This document shows, in pieces, positions 33,648 to 42,780 of a DNA stretch of 64,000 bases. The stretch covers positions 62,001-126,000 of the forward strand of contig CAXSBR010000006.1 in the NCBI GenBank assembly GCA_964236495.1, in the 5' to 3' direction. The notes below the pieces were generated by a model that saw only the letters and a program-made list of their open reading frames with translations, was not told the DNA's origin and made no database searches. Position numbers and translations under genes: made by a program. Source of the stretch: CAXSBR01 sp964236495 (GTDB taxonomy: Bacteria; Actinomycetota; Actinomycetes; Mycobacteriales; Jatrophihabitantaceae). Positions within the stretch are counted from its first letter, which is position 1, and the number at the start of each line of letters is the position of its first letter.

Positions 33648-33732
33648 GTGCCCGGCGACCGGTCGTCTGTAGTCGTTACCGTGAGATGAGCCGGCAGGCA
33701 GCCAGGTGCGGGCGATAGTGAAGGAGTATCGG

Positions 33733-33936
33733 ATGAGCGGCGATGAGCAGCCGACGACGGTGACGGTGTATCCCGATGGGCCGTTGGTGGTTCGGGGCGC
33801 CGTGCAGATCGCGCATGCTGACGGCACAGTCATCGAGCAGACTGGTCCGGCCGTGGCATTGTGCCGATGTGGCCGTTCTGCGCTCAAGCCGTTCTGCGAC
33901 GGCAATCACAAGCTCGCCGGCCTCGGCCATTCCTGA
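33733..33936 (+). CDS. CDGSH iron-sulfur domain protein
   Basis: This 67-aa protein has the CDGSH signature 'CRCGRSALKPFCDGNHK', with three Cys and one His for a [2Fe-2S] cluster, preceded by 'VTVYPDGPLVVRGAVQI'. GGAG at 33722-33725 selects ATG 33733. In other actinobacteria such genes often sit next to haem-oxygenase-like diiron proteins; here that partner is 160 bp away and convergent, which suggests a functional pair in redox or metal chemistry. Confidence 0.9.
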   Translation: MSGDEQPTTVTVYPDGPLVVRGAVQIAHADGTVIEQTGPAVALCRCGRSALKPFCDGNHKLAGLGHS

Positions 33937-34099
33937 AGGCGGCCGTTCCGGCAAGTGTGGCGTCTGCAAAGCCGGCTATTCCTGACGCAGGCTGTACTTG
34001 GAAGCCGACCGTGTTCGAAGCAATTATCCCGACGCAGGCCGAACCTCAAGCCGGCCGCGTCTTGAGATCGGCAGCATCTAGTCGATGTCGAGCACGTGG

Positions 34100-35122
34100 C
34101 TAGGAAACCAGCGCTTCGCGGCTCACCGGCCCGTACAGCGACGTCCGGCCGGCAGCCCAGCTGTCGAGCAGCGATGTGGCGACGACGTTGTCCAGATGCA
34201 GCGCGCACGCGGCACCGAACAACACGTCGCGTGCCAGCTCGGGTTCGTCGGCCACCAATGAGCCACACAGGTCGTGAGCGGCGAGCTGTTCGTGCAGGGC
34301 GTCAGCGGTGATGTGCTCGTCGTAGAAGCGACGCGCCATGGCGCTACCGCCCAGCCGGCGCAGGCCGCGGCTGTATCGGCGGTTGGGTAGTGAGCTCGTC
34401 ATCTCGAACGCCGCCAGATGTCCCACCAAGGCGCCGCGTCGCTCGCGGTGGAGACCGAAGTACGAGATCAGATTCGTGATGGCCAGCGTGGTCGCCGGCG
34501 CCCAGTCGACGTAGCGGCCGTAGGTGTCGTCCAGGCCCAGTTCGCGCATCGTGGTGCGGAACAGCTCCGAATGCATCCGCGAAACCGCGCCGTTGCCGTA
34601 CTCGTCGGCCTGGATTTCGATGAGCGCGGCCTTTGTGCGCCCGGTCAGCCGAGGAATGGCCCAGCTGTGCGGGTCGGCTTCCTTGAGGTGGTAGACCGAG
34701 CGGTGGGCCACGAACTCCTCGAACTGCGCCATGGTGGCCCGGCTCTGCAGGTACCGCGACAGCGACGGGCCGTCGTCGGCTCGCACCATCTCGGCAAGCT
34801 GGTCGGCGATCGGTTGGTCGCTCGGGTGCGGCGCACTGACGGTGACGGCCAGTTCGGCGACGAACCGTTGCTCCAGCACTGCGCGCACCGCGAGCAGTTC
34901 AGGATTCCACTCCCACCCCGATGCTGCGTCGTCGAAGCCGCGGTAATGCAGCTCGTAGCAGATCCACAACGCCAGGTGCAGGTCTTCGTCGGTGCAGCGG
35001 GCTACCGAGCGCGCCACATCGGCGATCTCCGGTGTGGGCGGGTGCCGCAGTGCGGACACTAACGCTTTGGTGACGCTTCCACGTGCGTGTGGCAAGAACA
35101 TGGCGAACCCCCGGATACCCAC
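34100..35122 (-). CDS. Iron-containing redox enzyme family protein (haem-oxygenase-like fold)
   Basis: This 340-aa all-helical protein has a putative metal-ligand pattern in 'LHLALWICYELHYRGFDDAA' (Glu/His), 'FVAHRSVYHLKEADPHSW' and 'RTKAALIEIQADEYGNG', then 'ARRFYDEHITADALHEQLAA' near the C-terminus. This is the HDO superfamily pattern. Members carry out N-oxidation, desaturation or C-C cleavage with a diiron centre. The start is GTG 35122; ATG 35101 is the alternative. The convergent CDGSH gene supports a redox role; the substrate is unknown. Confidence 0.82.
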   Translation of the reverse strand: MGIRGFAMFLPHARGSVTKALVSALRHPPTPEIADVARSVARCTDEDLHLALWICYELHYRGFDDAASGWEWNPELLAVRAVLEQRFVAELAVTVSAPHPSDQPIADQLAEMVRADDGPSLSRYLQSRATMAQFEEFVAHRSVYHLKEADPHSWAIPRLTGRTKAALIEIQADEYGNGAVSRMHSELFRTTMRELGLDDTYGRYVDWAPATTLAITNLISYFGLHRERRGALVGHLAAFEMTSSLPNRRYSRGLRRLGGSAMARRFYDEHITADALHEQLAAHDLCGSLVADEPELARDVLFGAACALHLDNVVATSLLDSWAAGRTSLYGPVSREALVS

Positions 35123-35278
35123 CCAACGTCGGCTGTTTGTTCCAGCGAGGTTTCACGGTACCTGGTTTTAATCGAACGCTCGCCGAATCATGCAGGCGTC
35201 AGCCACTAGGGCGATCGGCCGTTGCAGGGCCGGGCGGCTGGTGGTGGCTCAGGGTCAGAGCGGGAACGGGCGGCAGCG

Positions 35279-35443
35279 TCAGGCCGGCACACTGTCCGGA
35301 TCGTCGGGTCCGGGCAGCGGTTCGACCGGTGCCGGCGGCAACGTCGTCGGGGTGTCGGGAAGCAGCTCGGAGGCGTCGTCGGGTGCCGGCTCGCTGGGAT
35401 CGATGGGCGGGTAGTTGTCAGGATCGGGGCCGGGCCGGGTCAT
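35279..35443 (-). CDS. Small acidic, proline-rich protein, 54 aa
   Basis: ATG 35443 follows GGAGG at 35451-35455, a strong ribosome-binding site. The product, beginning MTRPGPDPDNYPPIDPSEPA and ending PLPGPDDPDSVPA, has about half Pro/Asp/Glu and no hydrophobic segment. It is likely disordered. Similar short Pro/Asp-rich proteins occur in other actinobacteria. Function unknown. Confidence 0.6.
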   Translation of the reverse strand: MTRPGPDPDNYPPIDPSEPAPDDASELLPDTPTTLPPAPVEPLPGPDDPDSVPA

Positions 35444-35591
35444 CAAGACCTCCATCGCTCGAGGTGGCGCTGTGCGCACCATTGTCGTCCGAGATCGCCA
35501 CCGCCGGCACGGCACCGCCGCTGTCGCACCTTCAGCACCCGGCCGAGTCGCCGGCGCGTCAGTTCCGGGCCGAGCGGAAATGATCTGCGAG

Positions 35592-37178
35592 CTAGTAAAT
35601 GTGTTTCATGGCGGTCTTGATTGCGCGCCGGCGGACCAGGCCCTTGGCGCCGTCGCTGCGCAGGGCCGTGATCGCGGCATTGGCACCGGGCGCGCCGTGC
35701 ACACCACCGCCGGGATGTGCCGACGAGCTCGCCAGGTACAGCCGTTGCAGCGGCGTATCGGCCCCGCCCAGGCCGGTCACGGGCCGAAAAACCAGCTGCT
35801 GGTGCAGCTGGGACGTGCCGCCGCCCACCGCGCCGCCGATGAGCGCGGGATCGCGGCGCTCGATGTCGGCGGGCGACTGCACCATCCGTCCCACGACCAG
35901 ATCGGCGAAGCCTGGCGCGTGCTTCTCCAACAGCTTTTCGATGCGCGCGACGTGTGTCGTGACGATCTCGTCGGTCGGCACCACGCCGCGCGGAAAGTGC
36001 GTGTAGGCCCAGGCCGATTCGGTACCCGCCGGTGAGCGCGTCGGGTCCGAGGTCGTCATCTGGCCGAACAGGATGAACGGATTCTCCGGCACCGTCTTGG
36101 TGGCCAGGTCCCCGGTGTACCTCGTCAGTCCGTCGAGGTCGACGCCCAGATGCACCGTCCCGGCGCCGTGCGCTCCTTGTGCTGTCCACGGAATCCGCCC
36201 GTTCAGCGCCCAGTCGATCTTCAGCGTCGAGGTGTCCCACTCGAACTTGTCCAGGTCGTCGTTGAAGCGGGCCGGCAACCGGTCGCGGCCCACCAGCTGC
36301 TCGAACAGGATCGGCGCGGTGACGTCGGCGAGCACCGCGCGCCGGGCGGTAATCGTCTCGCCCGACGCCAGCCGGACACCGGTGGCGTGGCCCGAGGACG
36401 ACAGCACCCGCTCCACCGGCTGTCCCAGCCGCAGCCGGCCGCCGGCGGACTCCAGCCGGCGCACGAGCGCGTCGATCAACGCGCCCGCGCCGCCGACGGG
36501 CACGGGATAGCCGACGCTCTGGCCCAGCATGCACAGCAGCCAGCCGTACACGGCACTGCCGGCGCCCTCGGTGCTGACGTCGGAGTGCATGGCATTCCCG
36601 GCGAACAGAATGGGGCCGCCATCGCCGTCGAACTGCTCCTCACCGAAGCGTCGCACCGACGACAGACCCATCCTGGCCAGGCGCAGCAGATCACCCGCCT
36701 GGGTCTTGCGCACCAGTTTCAGCCCCGCGCGGACCGGCGGAAACGGAGTGAACAGCGCGTCCAGCACGCCCGGGGAGATGGCGTTCCACTGGTCGGTGAT
36801 GCGCCGCCAGGCGTCGCCGTCGCCCGGTGCGAAGGTGTCCAGGCTGGCCGCGGTGACATCGACGTCGCGCGACAGCACGGCGCACCGGTTGTCGGGGAAG
36901 ACGTGGGCGAGCACCTTCTCGGCGTGGCTCCACTGCAGCCCGTGATCGGCCAGATTGAGTCCCTTGATGGCCGGCGATCCGGCGCCCAGCGGGTAGAACG
37001 CGCTCAACAAGTCGCTCACATAGTCGGGATGAACTTCGCGGCTGGAACGCACCGCGCCGCCGGCGACGTCGGTGGCTTCACAGACCACGACATCCCAACC
37101 GGCGTCGGCCAGCAGGCAGCCCGCGACCAGTCCGTTGTGCCCGGCACCGATGACTACTGCGTCGACCCGTTCGCCCAT
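35592..37178 (-). CDS. Phytoene-desaturase-like FAD-dependent oxidoreductase (PYROXD2-like)
   Basis: This 528-aa protein begins with the dinucleotide motif 'VDAVVIGAGHNGLVAGCLLA' and 'VVCEATDVAGGAVRSSREVH', the latter as in CrtI-like proteins. The middle part shows 'GYPVPVGGAGALIDALVRRL', and the C-terminal FAD motif is 'QRLYLASSSAHPGGGVHGAP'. It groups with the PYROXD2/CrtI-related family, whose substrates are mostly unknown, rather than with true carotenoid desaturases; no crt genes are nearby. ATG 37178 is preferred over 37211. Confidence 0.88.
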   Translation of the reverse strand: MGERVDAVVIGAGHNGLVAGCLLADAGWDVVVCEATDVAGGAVRSSREVHPDYVSDLLSAFYPLGAGSPAIKGLNLADHGLQWSHAEKVLAHVFPDNRCAVLSRDVDVTAASLDTFAPGDGDAWRRITDQWNAISPGVLDALFTPFPPVRAGLKLVRKTQAGDLLRLARMGLSSVRRFGEEQFDGDGGPILFAGNAMHSDVSTEGAGSAVYGWLLCMLGQSVGYPVPVGGAGALIDALVRRLESAGGRLRLGQPVERVLSSSGHATGVRLASGETITARRAVLADVTAPILFEQLVGRDRLPARFNDDLDKFEWDTSTLKIDWALNGRIPWTAQGAHGAGTVHLGVDLDGLTRYTGDLATKTVPENPFILFGQMTTSDPTRSPAGTESAWAYTHFPRGVVPTDEIVTTHVARIEKLLEKHAPGFADLVVGRMVQSPADIERRDPALIGGAVGGGTSQLHQQLVFRPVTGLGGADTPLQRLYLASSSAHPGGGVHGAPGANAAITALRSDGAKGLVRRRAIKTAMKHIY

Positions 37179-37271
37179 TGACAGAGCATAGAAGCGTGCG
37201 CCGCGCGGCAACGAATGCAGTGTCGACCACCTATACGGTGGCTAACGCTGCGTTCGTTGGGCATTCGCGGG

Positions 37272-37508
37272 CTAGTGCAGGTAGGGACAGTGCCGGCAGC
37301 CCCGCTCACAGCAGGTGCCGCGCTGGACGTGTGCGGCCGCGGTGAGCACGAACAGGCCGCTGCCCGGATCGAGGTAGCCGGCTTCGTCGGCGTCCAGCGC
37401 GCGTCGGTGGGCGGCCAGGATGGCTTGGCGCAGTGGCGTACCGGCGGGCAGCCGGTCGGGATGGGGCGTCGTCAAGGGCCGGCCGGCCAGCTCGTCGCGC
37501 TCGTCCAT
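37272..37508 (-). CDS. DUF5522 domain protein
   Basis: This 78-aa protein has 'LDADEAGYLDPGSGLFVLTA' and a C-terminal Cys cluster 'GTCCERGCRHCPY', the signature of DUF5522, which probably binds a metal or an Fe-S cluster. ATG 37508. The family is widespread in actinobacteria without assigned function. Confidence 0.88.
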   Translation of the reverse strand: MDERDELAGRPLTTPHPDRLPAGTPLRQAILAAHRRALDADEAGYLDPGSGLFVLTAAAHVQRGTCCERGCRHCPYLH

Positions 37509-37659
37509 CGTGCTGTCGACGGTAGCGCCCGGCGTCCGCCGCTTGGTCTGAACACAGTCGGCCTATGCGGGCGCGAGCGCAGTCGGCTGCGCCTAAGCCT
37601 CAGCACAGCATCGCTGGCTGGACCGGCGTCGAGGTGTCCGTCGCCGTACCGTCGCCTGA

Positions 37660-38880
37660 GTGAGGGCACCGCGCGCGGTCGACCGACGGGCCGCTGCGCG
37701 GTGGGTCGCCGTCGCAGCCGGTGTCGTCGTCCTCATCCTGCTGCCCACCGCCGTCCGCCTCGTTCCTCGAGCACCTGACTCGGTCTCGGCGGATGCACTG
37801 CTGCACCAGATCCAGGGGTCGGGCGGCATCGGCTACTCCGGCTACGCCGAGTCGGTCGGCACGCTCGCGCTGCCGGTCACCAGCGGCGTGACCAATCTCG
37901 CCGACCTGCTGGGCAGCCGGACGTCGATGCGGGTGTGGTGGCGCAGTGCCACCGACTGGCGGGTGGACCAGATCGCGCCGTTCGGCGAAGTAGACACGCA
38001 CCGCGACGCCACCGGCACGGTGAGCTGGGACTACGAGCGCAACCGCGTCCAGCGCACCGACGACCTAGACGACATCGACGCCCGAGCGGTGCGGATCCCG
38101 GTTGCCGGCGACCTACTGCCGCCCGAGCTGGGTCGCCGACTGCTCAGCCAGGCCGGCGAGCAGGAGGTGACCCGATTGGCAGTGCGCCGGATCGCCGGCG
38201 TCGACGCACCGGGGGTGCGACTGAGCACGCCCGCGCAGTCCAGCATCGACCACGTCGACGTCTACGCCGCTCCGAACACCGGGCTTCCGCTGGCGGTCGA
38301 GGTGTACGGCCGCGACGATCCGCACCGATCCACCGTCTCCACCTCCTTCCTGGACCTGACGGTGGCCATGCCGGCCGCCGCCACAACGGCCTTCCAGCCG
38401 CCGCCGGGTGCAGCGGAGTCCGACGGCCTGCGCTTCGATCCGCTGTCGGCGGCGCAACGATTCGGCTTCGCCCGGGCGCCAGACACCCTGGCCGGGCTGA
38501 CCCGCAACACCCTGGGCCACAATGCTGCGGGCGGCAACGATCTTGGTAGCGCCGATCTTGGTGGTGACGACGCGGTGGGCGTCTACGGACATGGCGTCAC
38601 CGAGCTGGTTGCCGTGCCGCTCGGGCGCCGCACGACGGGGCAGTTCAGCGACCAGCTGACGACGGCGGGCTCCTCCGTCACTCCGGCCTGCTCGGACAAG
38701 GTGGTCTGCGGCGGACGTCGCGGCACCCGGCAGGAGGCGTCGGTCGGTCCGTTGTCCGTGCTGCTGCTCCGCCTGCCGCCCGACCAGGACGGCGACAGCC
38801 GGGGTTGGGCGCTCACCGGCACGGTTCTGCCGGCCACCTTGCGCACCGCAGCCGATGCCCTCCTAGCGGCTGCGGCATGA
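37660..38880 (+). CDS. Membrane-anchored LolA/RseB-like protein
   Basis: This 406-aa protein has an N-terminal membrane helix ('WVAVAAGVVVLILLPTAVRL') followed by an outer domain with 'TSMRVWWRSATDWRVDQIAP' and 'TGTVSWDYERNRVQRTDD', as in LolA/MucB-RseB-like folds used as lipid or signal sensors. It is coupled to the ABC ATPase gene (ATGA at 38877), so it probably works with that exporter, sensing or delivering its substrate. The start is GTG 37660. Confidence 0.8.
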   Translation: MRAPRAVDRRAAARWVAVAAGVVVLILLPTAVRLVPRAPDSVSADALLHQIQGSGGIGYSGYAESVGTLALPVTSGVTNLADLLGSRTSMRVWWRSATDWRVDQIAPFGEVDTHRDATGTVSWDYERNRVQRTDDLDDIDARAVRIPVAGDLLPPELGRRLLSQAGEQEVTRLAVRRIAGVDAPGVRLSTPAQSSIDHVDVYAAPNTGLPLAVEVYGRDDPHRSTVSTSFLDLTVAMPAAATTAFQPPPGAAESDGLRFDPLSAAQRFGFARAPDTLAGLTRNTLGHNAAGGNDLGSADLGGDDAVGVYGHGVTELVAVPLGRRTTGQFSDQLTTAGSSVTPACSDKVVCGGRRGTRQEASVGPLSVLLLRLPPDQDGDSRGWALTGTVLPATLRTAADALLAAAA

Positions 38881-39941
38881 TCCGCACCTCCGCCCTGGTC
38901 AAGCGCTACGGTTCGCTGCACGCCGTCGACGGCATCGACCTCGACGTGCGCGCCGGTGACATCTACGGATTCCTGGGCGCGAACGGCTCGGGCAAGACGA
39001 CGACGGTGCGGATGTTGCTGGGCCTGGTGCTGGCAACGTCGGGCTCGATCGAGCTGCTCGACGAGCCGATGCCGCGCTCAGCACGCACGGTCCTGCCGCA
39101 GGTGGGTGCGTTGATCGAGGGCCCGGCGGCGTACGGGCACCTTTCCGGGCGGGTCAATCTGGAGCTGCTCGACGCTTCGGGCGCCCGGGCACCTCGACGG
39201 GGCCGCGCCGCGCGCATCGACGCGGTACTGGAGCAGGTCGGGCTGGCCGACGTCGGGCGCCGACCGGTGAAGGCGTATTCGCTCGGCATGCGGCAGCGCC
39301 TGGGCCTAGCGGCGGCGCTGCTGCGCCAACCGCGGTTGATGATCCTCGACGAGCCGACCAACGGCCTGGATCCCCAGGGCATCCACGAGATCCGCGAGCT
39401 GCTGCTGACGTTGAACAGAGCTGGCACGACGATCTTCCTGTCCAGCCATCTGCTGGCCGAGGTGGAGCACCTGTGCACCCGCGTCGGCGTGTTGGCCTCG
39501 GGCCGGCTGGTGGTGCAGGACGAGATGGCCGCGCTGCGGGCGCCGACGGGAAACACCGTCGTGCACACCGTCGACTTGCAGACGGCGCGGCGGTTGCTGG
39601 GCTCACGGGTGGCGGCCGTCGACGGCACGCGATTGGTCGTACGCGCGGCCGATCCGGCTGCGCTCAACGCCGAGCTGGTCGCCGCGGGTATCGCGGTGAG
39701 CGAGCTTGCGGCGCAGCGCGGAACGCTGGAGGAGGTGGTACTGGCCGCCACCGAGCCAGGCACCGTCGGCGGCGTCGAAGCGGGATCGAATGTGGGCGCG
39801 GGTGCCGATGCCAGCGGGGGCAGTGGTGCGGTTGTCGGTGCTGCACCGCAGGCGGCGCAGGCAGCGCAGGCAGCGCAGGCAGCAGGTATGCCGGGCACCG
39901 ATTCCTCGGCGCCGCCGCCCGTGTGGGAGCGGATCGCGTGA
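38877..39941 (+). CDS. ABC transporter ATP-binding protein (drug/bacitracin-type exporter)
   Basis: In this 354-aa protein Walker A is 'GANGSGKTTT' near residue 34, the signature is 'YSLGMRQRLGLA' near 135, Walker B is 'LMILDEPTNGLD' and the switch His is in 'IFLSSHLLAEVEHL'. This is the CcmA/BcrA group. A C-terminal Ala/Gln/Gly-rich extension from about residue 300 includes the repeat AAQAAQAAQAAG. It is coupled to genes on both sides (ATGA before, GTGA after). Confidence 0.93.
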   Translation: MIRTSALVKRYGSLHAVDGIDLDVRAGDIYGFLGANGSGKTTTVRMLLGLVLATSGSIELLDEPMPRSARTVLPQVGALIEGPAAYGHLSGRVNLELLDASGARAPRRGRAARIDAVLEQVGLADVGRRPVKAYSLGMRQRLGLAAALLRQPRLMILDEPTNGLDPQGIHEIRELLLTLNRAGTTIFLSSHLLAEVEHLCTRVGVLASGRLVVQDEMAALRAPTGNTVVHTVDLQTARRLLGSRVAAVDGTRLVVRAADPAALNAELVAAGIAVSELAAQRGTLEEVVLAATEPGTVGGVEAGSNVGAGADASGGSGAVVGAAPQAAQAAQAAQAAGMPGTDSSAPPPVWERIA

Positions 39942-40747
39942 TCGCCGTCGAGCTGCGCAAGCTGTTCCGCCGGCCGCGCACGTGGGCGGCCCTGGTGCTG
40001 CTGGTCGCGCTGCCCGTCGTCGTCGCGGTCCTGATCGACGTCACCAAGCTGGCGCCCCGGCCCGGCCAGGGCCCTGCGTTCCTGTCAGCAGTTCTCGACA
40101 ACGGTTCGCTGTTCGGCGTCGCGGCGCTGGCGATCGTGCTGCCGCTGTTCCTACCGATCTCGGTCGCCGTCATCGCAGGGGAGTCGATCGCCGGCGAGGC
40201 CCAGGGCGGCACGCTGCGGTACCTGCTGGCCCGACCGGTCGGCCGCACGAAGCTGCTGGTCGCCAAGCTTTTCGCGGTGTTCGCCTTCGTCGCGGTGGCT
40301 GTCGTGGTGGTTGCGGGCTCGGGATTCGTCCTGGGACGCGTGCTGTTCGGCGTCTCCGCGATTCCCGCCTCGACGTTCTCGGGCACGACGCTGACCTCCA
40401 CGCAGATCCTGGTGCGCTCGGCGTTGGCGATCGGCTACGTCATCGTGTCGATGCTGGGAATCGCTGCCATGGCGCTGGCGCTGTCGACGGCGACGGACTC
40501 GCCGCTGTCGGCCACACTCGGTGCGCTGGCGCTGCTGATCGGGTCGTCGCTGCTGTTGACCCTCGACGCCGCCAACGGGGTCAAGCCCTACCTGCCCACT
40601 AGGTATTGGCTGTCGTTCGTCGACCTGTTCCGCGATCCGATTTTGTGGCGCAACGTCGAGCGGGGGTTGCTGTTGCAGCTGGTCTACGTCGCGGTGTTGC
40701 TGGCAATTGCCTGGGCGAATTTCACCAGTAAGGACATCACGAGCTGA
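39938..40747 (+). CDS. ABC transporter permease (ABC-2 type)
   Basis: This 269-aa membrane protein of six helices begins 'VIAVELRKLFRRPRTWAALV', the usual start of ABC-2 permeases. 'VIAGESIAGEAQGGTLRYLL' then 'ARPVGRTKLLVAKLF' is the characteristic cytoplasmic loop. It forms the exporter with the preceding ATPase. The GTG start overlaps the ATPase stop. Its last 11 bases overlap the 3' end of the convergent lipase gene. Confidence 0.92.
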   Translation: MIAVELRKLFRRPRTWAALVLLVALPVVVAVLIDVTKLAPRPGQGPAFLSAVLDNGSLFGVAALAIVLPLFLPISVAVIAGESIAGEAQGGTLRYLLARPVGRTKLLVAKLFAVFAFVAVAVVVVAGSGFVLGRVLFGVSAIPASTFSGTTLTSTQILVRSALAIGYVIVSMLGIAAMALALSTATDSPLSATLGALALLIGSSLLLTLDAANGVKPYLPTRYWLSFVDLFRDPILWRNVERGLLLQLVYVAVLLAIAWANFTSKDITS

Positions 40748-41738
40748 GCTGGGCGCAGTTCCCGGTGCTGAACTGTCGGGTGGTTGCCCCGTCGAGCTCG
40801 GCAACGACGATCGCGGTGACGAGGCGATCGCGAGGAAGGTCGGCGTGGGCAGCGGTGGAGGTCGGGCAGATCGACTGCACTGACATCCCCAAAGAACCCT
40901 GGAGCCGGGCCGAGGCGGGCGGAACGACGGTCTCATCAGCATCGCTCCACAACGACACGAACGTCGGTCCGCGCGGGGTCTCACCGCCGCGATTGAGCTG
41001 GGTGAGCAGGTCGCTGTCGGGTATCAGCTGCTGACAGGCCAGCGGGCAGAGGCCGGGCAGTGCGGCACCGGCGGCGGCGAGTTCGGTGCCGTGCTGGGGG
41101 GAGCCGAGGGTGACGACGCGCCGAATCTTGTCGGCACCGCCGTCGTCGCGGACGTAGAGCCTGGCCACCACTCCGCCGGCGGAGTAGCCGACCAGGTCCA
41201 CCGACGAGCGGCCGGTTCGTTGCAGTGCCGTGTCGACGGCCTTTCCCAGTGACTGGGCCTGGATGCGCAGGTCGCCGGTGCCGTCGCCGGGCAGGGCGAC
41301 GACCTGTGCGTCGCGTCCGTGTCGACGTAGCGTCGTGGCCAGCGCCGTCAGATCGCCTGTCGAGCCGCCGTAGCCCGGCACCAGGAGCACCGGTCCCGGC
41401 TTCGCCTGCGTAGATGCAGTCCCAGTCCCACTCCCGGAGCGTGCCGTGGTGGCGGCGTCGGTTGCCGAGCTCGCCTGCGAATCCCCTGCGCCAACCCCCG
41501 GGATCGCGTGAGTGGCTGAGCTGGGTGCCGTCGCGTTGCCGGCGGTTCCGGCAGCGCCCGCGACGTCGGCCGTACCTGCGTTGCGACCCGACGCGGCGGA
41601 GTGCCGACCGCGGGCGACCGCGATTCCCGCGACGCCCGCGACGAGCACGGCGAGCGTCAGTACCCCAGCGAGCAGCAGCGCCATCCGGCGTCGGGCCGGC
41701 GACAGCGAGGACAGCATGCTCTGCATCGTCCTCGGCAA
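40737..41738 (-). CDS. Secreted/membrane-anchored alpha/beta-hydrolase (lipase)
   Basis: In this 333-aa protein an N-terminal signal or anchor helix ('MALLLAGVLTLAVLVAGVAG') is followed by an Ala/Ser/Thr linker. The hydrolase part has 'VLLVPGYGGSTGDL' (oxyanion hole) and 'VDLVGYSAGGVVARLYV' (nucleophile Ser in GYSAG), then 'TLGSPQHGTELAAAG' and 'SLWSDADETVVPPASARL' holding the acid. Catalytic His is probably in 'AAHADLPRD'. It belongs with triacylglycerol lipases related to Streptomyces LipA/EstA. The substrate is unproven. Confidence 0.88.
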   Translation of the reverse strand: MPRTMQSMLSSLSPARRRMALLLAGVLTLAVLVAGVAGIAVARGRHSAASGRNAGTADVAGAAGTAGNATAPSSATHAIPGVGAGDSQASSATDAATTARSGSGTGTASTQAKPGPVLLVPGYGGSTGDLTALATTLRRHGRDAQVVALPGDGTGDLRIQAQSLGKAVDTALQRTGRSSVDLVGYSAGGVVARLYVRDDGGADKIRRVVTLGSPQHGTELAAAGAALPGLCPLACQQLIPDSDLLTQLNRGGETPRGPTFVSLWSDADETVVPPASARLQGSLGMSVQSICPTSTAAHADLPRDRLVTAIVVAELDGATTRQFSTGNCAQLSS

Positions 41739-41808
41739 AGATGTGCGGGCGCTGGATGCGCGATCACCTGATCGCCGACTCGATGACTACCGAACTACCG
41801 ACCACCCA

Positions 41809-41844
41809 CCACCGACTACCGACCACCGACTACCGACCACCGAC
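41809..41844. repeat. 14-bp tandem repeat upstream of the lipase gene
   Basis: CCACCGACTACCGA occurs twice with a partial third copy; degenerate versions extend left to about 41783. It lies in the 157-bp space between the DeoR gene's stop and the lipase start, so it could fall in the lipase promoter region. Confidence 0.6.
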
Positions 41845-41895
41845 CACTCATCGAAGCGGTCCAGGTCCGTTTCCCTCCTGCCGGGGTCAGCCGGA

Positions 41896-42774
41896 TCACG
41901 GTTCGGCGGCGACCTCGATCGCTACGCCGATGTGATCCAGCGCCTCCAGGTCCTGCGCGGCGATGCCGGCGTCGGTGATCACGAGATCCAGATCGGCCAG
42001 CTCCGCATGTCGCCACAAGCGCTCGCGGCCGAACTTCGAGGAATCGACCAGCAGAATTCGCTTGTGCGCGGCCCGCAGCATCCGGTTTTTCACCGTCGCC
42101 TCTTGCTCATCTGCAGTGGTCAACCCACGTTCGAAGGACAGCGCGCCGGTGCTCAGAAAGGCGACGTCGACGTTCAATGCCGACAGCGCTTCCAGCGGCA
42201 CCTCGCCGACACCGGTCATACCAGGGCGACGCACAAGTCCGCCCAGACAGTGCACCGTGATCTGCGCGCGCTGGGCAACGGCCAGCGCCAAGGGAAGCGA
42301 TGTCGTGGCCACCGTCAACGGCTTGTTCGGCAGTCGGGCCGCGACCCGCGCCGTCGTTGAACCGGCGTCGAGCAGGACGGATCCACCGGCTGGCACGTAC
42401 GCCATCGCCGCATTGGCGATCCCGGCCTTCTCGCGCGCGAACGCGGTGCGCTTGTCGGCGGGTGATTGGCCGGCGAGGTCAGCTGTATCTCCAGCCGGTT
42501 CCGTACGGGCGATGGCGCCGCCGTGCACTCGTTGCAGCAGCCCGCGCCGCTGCAGTGCAGCGAGGTCCTTACGGATGCTCTCGGTACTCACCCCCAGCTC
42601 GTCGGCCAGTCGAGCAGCCTCCACCCGTCCGGTGCGAGCAAGTTCCTCGACAATTTTCTGCTGGCGGAGCGCTGCGAACAGAACTCGGCTTGCCTGCGCC
42701 TCCAGATCGGTGAACGGCGCAGGCGCGGGCGCTCGCGAGCGGACCGCAGGCATGGGTGTCAATGTCGGCTGCAT
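41896..42774 (-). CDS. DeoR family transcriptional regulator
   Basis: This 292-aa regulator has a helix-turn-helix at about residues 40-90: 'QQKIVEELARTGRVEAARLA' then 'DELGVSTESIRKDLAALQRR' and the family motif 'GLLQRVHGGA'. The sugar-phosphate sensing domain has 'VLLDAGSTTARVAARLPNKP', 'DVAFLSTGALSFERGLTTAD' and 'ILLVDSSKFGRERL'. It sits directly downstream of the dehydrogenase and is the likely local repressor of the ketose cluster, responding to a phosphorylated sugar. Confidence 0.9.
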   Translation of the reverse strand: MQPTLTPMPAVRSRAPAPAPFTDLEAQASRVLFAALRQQKIVEELARTGRVEAARLADELGVSTESIRKDLAALQRRGLLQRVHGGAIARTEPAGDTADLAGQSPADKRTAFAREKAGIANAAMAYVPAGGSVLLDAGSTTARVAARLPNKPLTVATTSLPLALAVAQRAQITVHCLGGLVRRPGMTGVGEVPLEALSALNVDVAFLSTGALSFERGLTTADEQEATVKNRMLRAAHKRILLVDSSKFGRERLWRHAELADLDLVITDAGIAAQDLEALDHIGVAIEVAAEP

Positions 42775-42780
42775 TGCGGC

